DNA of 64,000 nucleotides, taken from assembly GCA_026119855.1 (NCBI GenBank), contig JAOWBW010000056.1:1651324-1715323 (forward strand), given 5' to 3'. Below the pieces are notes generated by a model. The model saw only the letters and a program-made list of their open reading frames with translations, was not told where the DNA came from and made no database searches. This stretch comes from Campanula takesimana. Its lineage: Eukaryota > Streptophyta > Magnoliopsida > Asterales > Campanulaceae. How positions within the stretch are numbered: position 1 is the first letter of the stretch; every line of letters begins with the position of its first letter. A program made the translations under genes and the position numbers. Shown piece after piece: positions 41,983 to 52,591 of this stretch.

Positions 41983-42946
41983 TGTTAGAACCCTAGTTCT
42001 TAACTAAGTGTTTTGACAAATAAATTAAGAACACATCTTGGAGTAACAAAGAAGCAAACTGGAAATCATCAAGACACTCATTACAAACTGATAATGATCA
42101 AAACCTGCATCAGTCTTGGTCTACTATCTTCATAATCATATCGAGACAGCTGACCTTCAAGATAGCAGACCTTCAACAAATTGTTCAAAGCATCTCAGTC
42201 AAACTGACACATAAAGTCAAAAGTCAAAAACACTGTTCACAGAATTTAATGACTGACATATATATTTTCAAGATATTGAAGGCCGTTGGAACTCAAACGG
42301 ATATAATATGAAGACCTATAAATAGAGACCTCTGCACAACTGAAGAATAGCCTTCAAATACATTGTCTTAGCCATTACACAATTTGTTAAAAGCTTCTAA
42401 GCAAATCCAAATTGTCAAAGCACTCTTGATATTTATAAATCTGTGCTAATAAAAAAAAAACATAGATCTCATATAGCTACATAAGAGCCAGTTTAGAGAT
42501 CACCAAACCTTCACATTTGTGAAACCTTTTTCTTTTTCTTTTTCTGTACTTTACAACAAGTACAAAGCTTAATTAGTGAGGCTAATTAGGTTAGAAAATT
42601 TTGAGGGAATTTTCTTGCAATTTATTGTAATTTCTTGATGAAGTATTATAGTGGATTGCTTCTTCACTGTTGAGGACAGTGAGGCGTGGATGTAGGAGAG
42701 TTGCTAAAAGCTCTGAACCACGTTATATCGTTGTGTTTGTGTCTTCTTATCTCACACTTATTCACACACTTATCACATATTATTTACTCATTAAATTCTT
42801 CTATTTATTTATCTTTTATTCCGCTGCATAACTCTACATACACACACTGCACCTCAAGACAGTCGACCTACTCTGTCAAGACAGTCGACCTCTTGTGCAC
42901 TAATATTTTACCTGTTTAAGTGTATATTAAGGAACATGTTCTTTCA
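41983..42946 (+). repeat. Element B 3' LTR
   Basis: Aligns with 30364-31327 at equal length, about 15 substitutions by eye, mostly C/T or G/A. Confidence 0.95.
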
Positions 42947-42951
42947 GTATG

Positions 42952-43147
42952 AATGACTCAAGTATTATTGATACTAGCAATACATATTTATAGGAGTACA
43001 AAGAGAGTTCTAGAGTCCTAATCTAATTAGGAATACTAATACAATAAGGAAACTAATATTCTAGAATAATCTAACTTGGTGTACAAGATACAATCTCTAT
43101 GTTTGGTAATTACAATATGTGTTAGGAATATATAATATTCCTTAACA
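42952..43147 (-). repeat. Element D 3' LTR, second part
   Basis: Continues the LTR cut at 30363, as shown by alignment with 44517-44708. It ends CCTTAACA, then the polypurine tract (minus strand) begins. Confidence 0.88.
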
Positions 43148-43313
43148 TGCCCCCGCAAGATGGACGTCCGATAGGAGAGTCCAATCTTGGAAAGTGATGA
43201 GATAAACCGGGTTGTTGAAATGAGTTGGTTGATGTGATCCCGGTTGTGGTTGATGTTGCCATGATCTTTACATTTGTACAAGTAGGGTTTGCACCCTATA
43301 TGAAGTGGACGTC

Positions 43314-43441
43314 TAAGGCTTTTACGTCGCGAGACGGGGGTAAGGCTTTTACGTCGCGAGACGGGTGGAGACTTTTACGTCGCGAGACGGGTTGAGGCTT
43401 TTACATCTCGAGACGGAGTAAGGCTTTTACGTCGCGAGACG
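43314..43441 (-). repeat. Element D tandem array 1: GTCGCGAGACGG repeats
   Basis: Five tandem copies of a 25-31-bp unit (GGCTTTTACGTCGCGAGACGG core), one with TCTCGAG in place of TCGCGAG. The core contains the palindrome TCGCGA. Confidence 0.92.
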
Positions 43442-43455
43442 GTCTTTGTGTGTTT

Positions 43456-43733
43456 GGTCGCTACAAAGGCGGAGTTGCTGCTACAAAGGCAAAAGATTGG
43501 TTGCTACTAAGGCAAAAGTGATTGCTACTAAGGCAAAAGTTGGTTGCTACAAAGGCAAAGTTGGTTGCTACTAAGGCAAAAGTGATTGTTACTAAGGCAA
43601 AAGTTGGTTGCTACAAAGGCAAAGTTGGTTGCTACAAAGGCAAAATATTGGTTGCTACTAAGGCAAAAGTGATTGCTACTAAGGCAAAAGTGGTTGCTAC
43701 TAAGGCAAAAGTGATTGCTACTAAGGCAGAGGT
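43456..43733 (-). repeat. Element D tandem array 2: GCTACWAAGGCAAAAG repeats
   Basis: About 14 copies of a 17-21-bp unit. Because many units are 21 bp it leaves a frame open as a false Ala-Thr-Lys-Ala-Lys-Val repeat protein; that is a repeat artefact. Confidence 0.92.
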
Positions 43734-44388
43734 TTTTTTTTTTTTTTTTTGTCGGGTTTGAGTATTCAAAAAAAAAACAAGTTTGGGTTTTGGTGTTTGC
43801 GGGTACGGGGGTAGGTTGGAAAAGAGATAAAGAAGTATATGTGCTAGGTAATGGCTATTGGTTAATGGTCAAAAAGAAAAAAGTTGATGACAGGAGGATT
43901 TGTTTGGGGTTGTAGAACAAAAAACAAATTAAAACACACAATTAGGTGTGATCTAAAGAGTGGCTGGGTTTATGAGCAAGAAGAAAAAAAAAAGTGGGAC
44001 GGCATAGGAGTTTTGGGTTTGAAGGTGTGAGGGGGGGGGTTTGGTCGGGTATGAGGGGGGGGGGGTTTGGTCAGGGAAAAAAAATTTGGGAAGAAAAAAT
44101 AAATCAAAAGGCAGAAGTTGTTGAAGGTCTGAAGCAAGGGATGCAGGCATGGGATTCGACCGGTGAAGGCGAGGCATGCAGTGTTATTTGGGGAATTTGG
44201 GGTAGTGGTCAGCAAAGGTATAATTATAAAAGAGGCACAGTGGCCGTTGTTTCCATGGCTCGGGAAATAGAGAGGCTTCAAGCAGGTCAATTAAAAAATT
44301 GGGTTTGAAGATGGGTGGCGGAAGCTTAGTTTTTGGTAGGGTGGTTTTTGGTGGAGAAGTCCCATTATGGATCATGGCTCTGATACCA
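43734..44388 (-). other. Element D internal sequence and primer-binding site
   Basis: Non-coding, with poly-T and G-rich runs (for example near 44028-44066). It ends at the primer-binding site (44376-44388, minus-strand TGGTATCAGAGCC), flush with the LTR. Confidence 0.7.
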
Positions 44389-44708
44389 TGTCAAGGATTA
44401 GAGAAAGAGATAGTCGGAGTCAATCATACATGGAGAGAGATAATTGATATGAGAGACTCAAATAATACATGGAGAGAGATAATTGATATGAGAGACCAAA
44501 TAATATTGTATGAATGACTCAAATATTATTGATACTAGCAAAACATATTTATAGCAGTACAAAGAGAGTTCTAGAGTCCTAATCTAATTAGGAATACTAT
44601 TACAATAAGGAAACTAATATTCTAGAATAATCTAACTTGGTGTACAAGATACAATCTCTATGTTTGGTAATTACAATATGTGCTAGGAATATATATATTC
44701 CTTTAACA
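44389..44708 (-). repeat. Element D 5' LTR
   Basis: 320 bp. On the minus strand it starts TGTTAAAGG and ends CCTTGACA, followed directly by the primer-binding site. It carries the same tandem 36-bp duplication as the other LTR. Confidence 0.92.
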
Positions 44709-44713
44709 CAAGT

Positions 44714-45134
44714 AACTTGTCCGACTGGTCTGTATGGCTGCAGCCATACTTCTTGGTAATTGACAACCTAGCCGCCTGTTTCTTTGAAGATCAACTTGTC
44801 ATTTTATTCTATAGATTTTCTACAGTGCTGGAATCAATTTTTTGTGTGTTATGTTTACTGGTAAATTGTTAACAGGCCTGTCAAGAAAAAAAAAAAAAAA
44901 AATCCCCTCGTATTGTTGGGACAAATTGGGACTTCTTTTTAATCCCAGCTAAGTGCAAAATTTTATCTTTGATTGGGATGTGCGTTCTTAATAGACATGA
45001 GTTATAAAATTATAATCCCTTGAACTTTTTATCTGCCTGTTTGAAAAGATGGTGATTTTAAATATTGGTTGTTATTCAGTTTATCCAAAATAAGTGTTGT
45101 CTCTAGTTATTTGCAATAATGAATTTGAATAATA
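44714..45134. other. Spacer, no gene seen
   Basis: Continues the sequence 3' of F-box copy 2 that element D interrupted at 30238. Contains an A-run near 44886. No coding or structural signal was recognised. Confidence 0.4.
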
Positions 45135-45416
45135 TACTCCCTCCGCCTCATAGCTATATGTACAAAATTGGTTTTGCATAGGAATTAAGAGATGAATAGC
45201 AGTGGGTAGTTGTTGTGGGTGTGAAAAATGAAGTAGGAGAGAGAAAGTGATGTAGGGAATAGTAGGTTGATTGGTGTTGTAAGTGTAAAAGTAAAATAGG
45301 AAAGAGAATGAGTAGGATGAATAGTAAAAAATCTTTGTCATTTTTAAAAAATGTAACTTATCAATAGAACACTCAAAATAATAAAAATAATAATATGCGC
45401 TGAGACATAGGAAGTA
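45135..45416. mobile_element. MITE with CTCCCTCCG-type termini
   Basis: Left end TACTCCCTCCGCCTCATAG; right end is the imperfect reverse complement of TACTTCCTATGTCTCAG. 282 bp and non-coding. Termini are of the Stowaway-like type common in plants. Confidence 0.6.
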
Positions 45417-45702
45417 CATTGATATCATTCTTCTAAAAGTATGTTTATTTGTTTTCGATGTCTTCCCACAAGCACCTTTTTTTACTGGCGGAATTATGCC
45501 ACACCATTAAGTTAAAGATTTAAAAGATGAATTGAGGCATTCATGTGATGATGACGTGAATGAGCAAAAGTGGTAGCTTCTCTAACAAGCATATTTTGTT
45601 TGACTGGTTGAGAGCCGATGGTATAACATCGCTTTATGGCATTGTGGCCCAATTTAAGGTAAAAGACAACCAGTTTTATCCTACTCCCAATCTATCATAA
45701 AA

Positions 45703-46354
45703 AAGCTCCGTTTGTTTCGCCATAAAATGTTTTACGGAAAACGTTTTACAGAAAATGTTTTAAATGTTTTCTGGTGTTTGGTAACTAAAAGAGAAAAAAA
45801 AAATCAATGTAGAATATTTTACGGTCAAAGAAAATAAGCTAGGTTTTCTGTAAAATAACTTACGGATATCTCTTCTGTAAGTCATTTTACGAAAAATGTT
45901 AACTCCCTCACTCACAGACCCAACTCCCCCATACAACCCCACGCTACCCACTCCACCTCCACATCCAACCCCATCCCCACCCTCAAACCTTATCTTCCCT
46001 CCCCCATCCCCTGCCCCCCCCCACCCACCCCCCAAGAAAATATCTTTTTTTTTTTTCACTCATATTAAAAATATTTTTTAACACCTCACCCACTCACCCC
46101 GCCCTCCAACCCCCTATCCCCACCCCCACCCACCTACCCCATCCCACACGTTGAACTTACCCTCTCCCCCCGGTCCCCATAAAAAAAAAAATTTCTCATA
46201 TCAAAATATTTTTCGGAAAACATTTTTCTTACATTTACCAAACAACCGAAACACATGTTTATGTCATTTTCTGAAAAACATTTTCATTTTCTGGAAAACA
46301 TTTTCCGGGAAATCATTTTCTGGAAATCGTTTTACGTGAAACAAACTGAGCCTT
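45703..46354. mobile_element. hAT-like MITE with TTTTACGGAAAA repeats
   Basis: Left end AAAAGCTCCGTTTGTTTCGCC; right end is the reverse complement of AAGGCTCAGTTTGTTTCACG. Subterminal TTTTCCGTAAAA-like words face each other on both sides. The middle (45900-46170) is a strongly C-rich, A/C low-complexity tract. No TSD was found. Confidence 0.55.
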
Positions 46355-46421
46355 AGTTTAAAGAACTTCAGAGTATTTTGATGTTAATATTTTGATTTGA
46401 TCATTAAATTACATTAGTTTG

Positions 46422-46650
46422 TACTCTCTCGGTCCCTATTTAAGGTTTTTAATTTCTTTTTTTTTTGTCTGTCCCAATTTAAGGTTCTTACTTTACTTTA
46501 TTACCTAAAATAGACAATGGGACCCGCTTGTCATTCTCACAACACAAACTTCCTACCTACTTTCTCTCTCCTACTTTCTCGTGTAAAGTAAAACTCCTAC
46601 TTTCTAGTGTAAAGTAAAACTAAGAACCTTATAGTGGGACGAAGGGAGTA
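46422..46650. mobile_element. Stowaway-type MITE
   Basis: Left terminus TACTCTCTCGGTCCCTATT and right terminus GTGGGACGAAGGGAGTA are inverted repeats with the usual CTCCCTCCGTCCC pattern. AAGAACCTTAT-type subterminal repeats also pair. 229 bp and non-coding. Confidence 0.7.
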
Positions 46651-46772
46651 TTTTTCACCATATAATATATTTTGTTACCTGTTTGTTTACTTTCGTTTGT
46701 TTTTTTTGATAAGTTTATTTAGTTTATTTAAATTAAGCATACATTTAATCTTATCTAGATATTAGAATATTG

Positions 46773-46775
<3 letters not shown>

Positions 46776-46831
<56 letters not shown>
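46776..46831. repeat. (AT)n microsatellite
   Basis: About 28 uninterrupted TA units. Confidence 0.97.
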
Positions 46832-46834
<3 letters not shown>

Positions 46835-46900
46835 GCTATATTTGATGCAGCAAGTACTTCATCACTATTTTGGGTGACCAACTAACATTTTGTAACTTGT

Positions 46901-47012
46901 CAAAGGGCTTGTACCTAAGCGGCATCTTTAGCATGTTTAAGTTTCTTTGTTGTAGACGTCTTGGGTTCAATACCCCTTGATGGCTAGAATTGCGATTAAG
47001 TAGATAGGAATT

Positions 47013-47042
<30 letters not shown>
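46901..47042 (+). mobile_element. tRNA-derived SINE-like element
   Basis: Box B, GGTTCAATACC, is at 46964-46974; a weak box A (TACCTAAGCGG) lies about 50 bp upstream. The sequence ends in an A-rich (AAAT)n tail at about 47010-47042. The arrangement fits a SINE; the box A match is poor and no TSD was found. Confidence 0.5.
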
Positions 47043-47043
<1 letters not shown>

Positions 47044-47196
47044 TCCATCCCAAAATACACACTTTGCCTAAACTACTTTTATTTATGGTTAGGTAGTTTG
47101 CATTGTAAAAGCATTTAATTGCCTACTTACTTGAAATATTCTAAAGGTAATTTAGTCTACTTCATACGTATTGATTGTTTTTCTTTATATGTGTAG

Positions 47197-47310
47197 TAGG
47201 GGTGGCAAATTGGATATTTTGAGTTTACCCATTAAAGTTAAAAATTCATTGGATATCCGGATATTTTAACTTTAATAGGTACACCCAAAACACTCATTTT
47301 GCCACCCCTA
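47197..47310. mobile_element. hAT MITE, 114 bp, 8-bp TSD
   Basis: Termini TAGGGGTGGCAAA and TTTTGCCACCCCTA are inverted repeats. The 8-bp TSD ATGTGTAG is perfect (47189-47196 and 47311-47318), the hAT signature. The interior contains further self-complementary GGATATCC-type pairing. Confidence 0.92.
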
Positions 47311-47425
47311 ATGTGTAGGAATACTAAAACTACAAGTATTTTTAGACCGAAGGAGTAATATTTTGTTACCTAAGAAATTCCTAGGTGACCAATTTAGTAT
47401 TTGGCCACTTAAGAGTCTTTGGTGT

Positions 47426-49747
47426 TGATGAGTGAGTTTTTACTCATTTAATTAGATACTTTTAAGCTTAATTATTGCTTTGTTCTCAAGTTTTTGTTAT
47501 TTGATTTGTGGATTTTTGTGTCTTTGTTGTGTAGGGTGATTATGTGCTTAAGTTACAAAAAAACGGAGAAAAAGATGTTAAAGGAGCAATTTTATGAAGG
47601 CCAGGGGCTGCTGTGAAAAATCTGCTGAAATCCAGGAACCAAACCGCAATTTCTGATACAAAGGTACTGTTCTGGAATTTCTGAAATCCTGAGGACCAAA
47701 CTGGAAATTGTCAAATTATGAGGGACCTTTGAGGAATTTCGGAATTCAGCCCAAAAATTACCCCAAGTTGGAGAAGGAATTTAATTTCCTAATTCATTAT
47801 GATATCTTTTGAGTATTCTTTTTAGTTTAGGATTTCTTTTTTAGTTTCCTTTTTCTTTTACAATTCTTTTTCCTTTTAGATTTAGGTTAGTTTTTCTCCT
47901 ATAAATAGTAGATTAGTTTTCTTATATTTTTTTTTATCAAACAATGTAGCTAGTAAATATTTGTAAGGTTTGCAAGGTTGGAGAGATTTGTTCTTTGTCT
48001 ATGAAGAACAATTTCATCAACTATGAATTGGAGGTAACTTTTATCTTTTTATTTAATTGAGGTATTTTTCTTTTCAATCTTTTTATCTTTATTCATAATT
48101 ATCCTTGTGATTGAATTTTGTTAGAATTTTCTATTGACTGTGCCAGTGTAAAAATTCACAAGTAGCATCTTCATAGTTTATGCATGTGCCATGGTAAATT
48201 GTGAAGTGGGTAAAATTAGACGATTATCTATATGAAATAATTGTAGAAAGCGTTTTTTTTATCTTAGTTTCTTAAATCACTAAAGCAATTAATTTTTGGA
48301 TCTAGACTGTGCCAGTTTGATTTGATTATTTATTAGGGTTTCTAGTGAGTGTGCCACTGCTAGTAACTATTCTGAAAGAAGAAAAGAGATTGAAATAAAT
48401 CCCGTGATCAAGTGAATAGGGTAAACAGTGAAAAGAGATATCAATGATAATTGAATAATTAGGTGGTGACGGAATCAAATCAAAAGTGTTTCTTCAAAAA
48501 CTTGATAGACAGAATTATAATACCTCGCAAGTGCACGAGCTATCGTCATAGCAATATGCAAACACAAGGGTCGATCCACAGGGACTTGGATTAATTCCAA
48601 ATTATTTAATTATTTTAAAAGCAATAAATAAAAGAAAACATAAATAAAAGATATGTGATCAACATGAGCAAGCATATAAATGACAGGAATCGCAGAATTA
48701 AACGATATCTCCGTCTTTAATTCATATATCATTGGTACATTTTTTCACTTTTCACCCTATTCACTTGATCGAGATTTATTTCAATCTTTGTTTTTTCTTT
48801 CAGAATAGTTACTAGCAGTGGCACACTCACTAGAAACCCTAATAAATAATCAAATCTAACTGGCACAGTCTAGATCCAAAAATTAATTGCTTTAGTGATT
48901 TAAAAAACTAAGATAAAAAACGCTTTCTACATTTATTTCATATAGATAATCGTCTAATTTTACCCACTTCACAATTTACCATGGCACATGCATAAACTAT
49001 GAAGATGCTACTTGTGAATTTCTACACTGGCACAGTCAATAGAAAATTCTATAAAAAATCAATCACGAGGATAATTATGAATAAAGATAAAAAGATTGAA
49101 AAAAAAAATACCTCAATTAAATAAAAAGATCAAAGTTACCTCCAATTCATAGTTAGTGAAATTGTTCTTCATAGACAAAGAACAAATCTCTCCAACCTTG
49201 CAAACCTTACAAATATTTACTAGCTACATTGTTTGATAAAAAAAAATATAAGAAAATTAATCTACTATTTATAAGAGAAAAACTAACCTAAATCTAAAAG
49301 GAAAAAAAATTGTAAAAGAAAAAGGAAACTAAAAAAGAAATCCTAAACTAAAAAGAATACTCAAAAGATATCATAATGAATTAGGAAATTAAATTTCTTC
49401 TCCAACTTGGGGTAATTTTTGGGCTGAATTTTGAAATTCTTCAAAGGTCCCTCATAATTTGACAATTTCCAGTTTGGTCCTCAGGATTTTAGAAATTCCA
49501 GAACAGTCCCTTGTATCAGAAATTGCAGTTTGGTCCCTGGATTTCAACAGATTTTTCACAGAAGCCCCTGGCCTTTCATAAAATTTCTCCTATAACCTCT
49601 TTTTCTCAGTTTTCTTGTAACTTAAGCACATAATCACCCTACACAACAAAGACACAAAAATACACAAATCAAATAACAAAAGCTTGAGAACAAAGCAATA
49701 ATTAAGCTTAAAAGTATCTAATTAAATGAGTAAAAACTCACTCATCA
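47426..49747. repeat. Long inverted repeat: two LTR-like arms of about 1.02 kb
   Basis: Arms at about 47426-48449 and 48728-49747 are reverse complements at high identity, beginning TGATGAGTGAGTTTTTACTC and ending with its complement. A spacer of about 278 bp lies between. Each arm holds a CTATAAATAGTAG-like TATA box and T-rich tracts. The right arm is preceded on the minus strand by GTTTGGGGGTATT, a polypurine-tract-like run. The right arm is therefore probably a minus-strand 3' LTR, and the left arm an inverted copy. The spacer's CTCGCAAGTGCACGAG phrase is common near plant LTR ends. Confidence 0.8.
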
Positions 49748-51527
49748 AATACCCCCAAACTTAATCATTTACTTGTCCTCAAGTAAAACAAAAGCAAACT
49801 ACCTACCAAACAAAAAAATCTACTAAAATAAAACAATTTTTTTTATATTGTTCTTGTCAAGTCATGATCATCGGCCCATAAAAGTCTCGTAAATCAAATA
49901 TACATACTCAATATGAAATCAAAGAATATCATGCAAGTCAAAAATATGCAACCCAATCAATATAATCTCACCATGATTCTCCGTGTGTGTGTGCAATGCA
50001 ATAACTAGAGAACCGTCAAACCCGGAATACATTATAAAGTCAAGAATCCACTCATTCTCTAATAGATATGATATATGGAGTTGGAGATTCAATGGAACAT
50101 GAAGTGTGAAGATCAAGAACCAAATAGCTTGCTTTTCATGACTATCTCCACTAATGGGGACTACAATCAACTAAAGATCAATTAGGACTTTATTAGCTTG
50201 TAAAGTTAGGCCCGGTTAAGGGCTACAAACGAAAGGTAAAGAATTCAAATGCAAGAGAGAATAACCAAAGAGTCTTCAAATAATAACACAATTTCGTACA
50301 ACTCATGGGCCTCTTTCGTTTCACCAATGCATCAACCCCCAACTTGAACTTTTACATATTATACTTTTGACTTTGGGTTGAATGTATTCCTTTTTCTACC
50401 TCCCCTTTTCTTCAATATTTGCACATTAGTGAGGGCTCTTTGAACTCTTCTTTCTCACATTTTTTTTCTTTTTTTCCGTGAAGGCTCTTTTTTTTTTTTT
50501 TTTTTTTATCAACGGTCTTTGAGCCTCTTGTTTCACTTTTCTTTCCAAAGTTACCTCATAGAGGGTTTCTCAAACTTTTAATCACTTTTGCCCGTCCCAA
50601 GTATTCTCATAATTACACTTTGCCTTTTCATTCTCTAATTATACTCTCTTGATGGGTAAGGATAAGTATATAGGCTTAGGGGTGAATGAATGTGGGTTCA
50701 AGAAACAATGTCGAACGGTGGTCATGCTGTGCTTTTGCACACTCCATTCATTTTATATTAGGCTCAAATGGGGTAAAACTAGGGATAATTTTATAAAGGG
50801 TGGTTTAAGGCTTAGTATATGACTAACAAAGAATGCCTACGTCATCCCTCCAGTCAATCATAGTCCCAAAAATTTCGCCTTGAATGTAAATCAAGCAAGT
50901 TCTAAAGTTCCCGAGAATGTAGTGAATAAATCAACCCTATAATGGTCATCAAAGTCCTCCGGTGATCAAAGATATTAACATAGGGGCTCAGGTCACCGTA
51001 GTTCGAACCCGACAAAGAAAATATGAAAACATTTTTTTTATATTATTTTTTTTTTATTATTTTTTTTAAGACCGACAATGCACCCCACCCTCAAACTTAA
51101 ACAAGACAATGTCCGCATTGTGGAAAACACAGAGCATAAGAGAGGAAGGAAATGCATGACATGACAAGGTGATTATGGCCCCTCTCTATATTATATTCTC
51201 ATCATCAAACCACCATTTAGAAATTCAAGTAAGTGTGTAGCACACATCTATGTGACAAAGAAAAAGCACCCACATATGCCCAGACTAACACTTTCCCCAA
51301 AACGATTTCCACAAGTTAATTAATCAACAATTGCAGTTCTCACTATCCTAAGCAACATTGATTCAAAATTCATAGTGGACTGCAATTTTGCAAAATAAAG
51401 TGGAATTCAGATAAATGGTTTATCAACTCATCCCACTCAAAAATTACTCACACCAAATAAGATACTGAGATTTCAAGTCTAAAGATAAATTACGTAGTTC
51501 ACAATGGAACTTGATGCTGCCAAAAAA
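49748..51527 (-). other. Non-coding retroelement-derived sequence
   Basis: No open frame of note. The phrases AATACCCCCAAACTTAATC and CACCCTCAAACTTAAACAAG are of a type I associate with untranslated regions of plant LTR elements. Long T-runs occur at about 50490 and 51030-51070. It lies between the right arm of the long inverted repeat and the LTR at 51528, so it is likely internal sequence of a truncated minus-strand element. Confidence 0.4.
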
Positions 51528-52578
51528 TGTGGATGCACTCTCTCTCCTCAAAGGCTGTAGTCAAAGGTCAACGAACACTCGGATTTCCCTCCTTGCTCAC
51601 ATGTTTACCTGAGAAAACAAACACCGTTAGGGGTGGGGGAAGGTTTTTCCCCCGAAAACCCTTCGGCGTGAGAATAAGTATTCCGACGACTGAGAACAAG
51701 AACAAGAACAAGAAAATGAGAGAGTTCAAGGCTGAAAGAAAATGAGCTTACAGAGCTTTGGGCTGGTGAATAGTTTATATAGTCTTGACCCAAGAGACCA
51801 AGATGCCACGTGTCACCCACTCACTTGGGGGCACTACTTTATCTGTTACCACTACTCTGAGTGGTGTGTGCTGGTTGGACGTAGAAAGCTGAATATGTCC
51901 TCTATGCCAGAAATCTGACCCGCGTGTCAGAGGTCGTTGGTCTGTTGTCTCAACTATTAAGAGAGCAGAGTCCGGGCGTGTGACGCCTCTACGAGTCACT
52001 TATCTTTTCGCACACCAGTTCATTATTTGGGAGCTATCTTATGCAGAGAGCTGAAATTTATTTTCGCTCATATGAACGACCTACTCACCTGGTCGTCTCC
52101 CTTCTCATTCAATCAGACTCTCATGTCTGACTCTCTCCTCAGTCAGTCAGCCAGACTCTCCTGTCCGACTCTCCCTTCAGTTAGTCAGCCAGACTCTCCT
52201 GTCTGACTCTCTACTCAGTCGGTCAGCCAGACTCTCCTGTCTGACTCTCCCTTCAGTCAGTCAGCCAGACTCTCCTGTCTGACTCTCCCCTTCCAGTCCG
52301 CCTCCCCTTCCAGTCCGCCGCCTCCTCCTCCAGTCCGCTCTTTCCTCCTCTAGTTCGCCTCATTCCTCTAGTCCGCCCTCTACTCCTTCAGTCCGACTCA
52401 CCCTTCTAGCCCGCCCTCTACTCCAGTCCGCCCTCTACTCCAGTCCGCCTCACTCCTTCAGTCTGACTCACCCCTCTAGTCCGCCCTCTCTTCCATTAAT
52501 TGGTGATTCAAGCTAGCTTTGATTTGTTATATGACCATTGTTTCGGGACCACATACTTACTTGAATATGGGTACATCA
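51528..52578 (-). repeat. LTR of element H (minus strand)
   Basis: Read on the minus strand it starts TGATGTACCC and ends GCATCCACA. It has a TATA box (CTATATAAAC, about 51772-51781). It is preceded by a G-rich polypurine tract (GTTGGGGGGCTAT; plus-strand 52579-52591) and followed by TTTTTTGGCAGCATC, which could be a primer-binding site. The upstream half carries the CAGTCAGCCAGACTC tandem array. Gypsy, possibly Tat lineage, judging from the accessory ORF to its right; boundary precision is moderate. Confidence 0.65.
52115..52500 (-). repeat. Tandem arrays in the element H LTR
   Basis: At about 52115-52290 there are four to five copies of a roughly 45-bp unit (CAGTCAGCCAGACTCTCCTG core). At about 52290-52500 follow shorter CAGTCCGCCTC-type units, about ten copies. 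Together they make a pyrimidine-rich, strand-asymmetric block. Confidence 0.85.
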
Positions 52579-52591
52579 ATAGCCCCCCAAC

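Larger units (their letters stand above)
30364..42946 (+). mobile_element. Element B: Sirevirus-type Ty1/copia LTR retrotransposon with antisense ORF and ORF3
   Basis: Complete 12.6-kb element with two 964-bp LTRs (30364-31327 and 41983-42946) and a perfect TSD, GTATG (30359-30363 and 42947-42951), inside the LTR of element D. Order is LTR, PBS, gag, pol, spacer with an antisense 289-codon ORF, ORF3, PPT, LTR. The LTRs differ at about 15 positions by eye (about 1.6%), so it is slightly younger than element A by that measure. gag has one stop, pol two and ORF3 two, all in otherwise open frames. The word GACAG..GACCT (or AG..GACCT) recurs in LTRs, spacer and coding parts. Confidence 0.95.
30239..44708 (-). 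mobile_element. Element D: short non-coding Copia-like LTR element, minus strand, interrupted by element B
   Basis: Perfect 5-bp TSD CAAGT (30234-30238 and 44709-44713). Orientation is minus. TGGTATCAGAGCC, the iMet primer-binding site, adjoins the right LTR (44376-44388 read on the minus strand), and a GCGGGGGCA polypurine tract adjoins the left one (43148-43156). LTRs are about 320 bp: 44389-44708 is intact, and the other is split by element B into 30239-30363 and 42952-43147. The internal part (43148-44388, 1241 bp) encodes no gag or pol and holds two tandem-repeat arrays. Size without B is about 1.9 kb, so it is a TRIM- or LARD-like non-autonomous element. Confidence 0.9.

Noticed and set aside
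43522..43761. Lys/Ala repeat protein (Ala-Thr-Lys-Ala-Lys-Val units)
   Set aside because: The frame is a by-product of a roughly 21-bp tandem repeat in a non-coding retroelement; unit length varies elsewhere in the array and breaks the frame.
43970..44308. ORFs of about 105 codons on both strands of element D
   Set aside because: They rest on G- and A-runs of low complexity and have no conserved motif.
45896..46081. Proline-rich protein
   Set aside because: A C-rich low-complexity stretch in the middle of a hAT-like MITE, not a gene.
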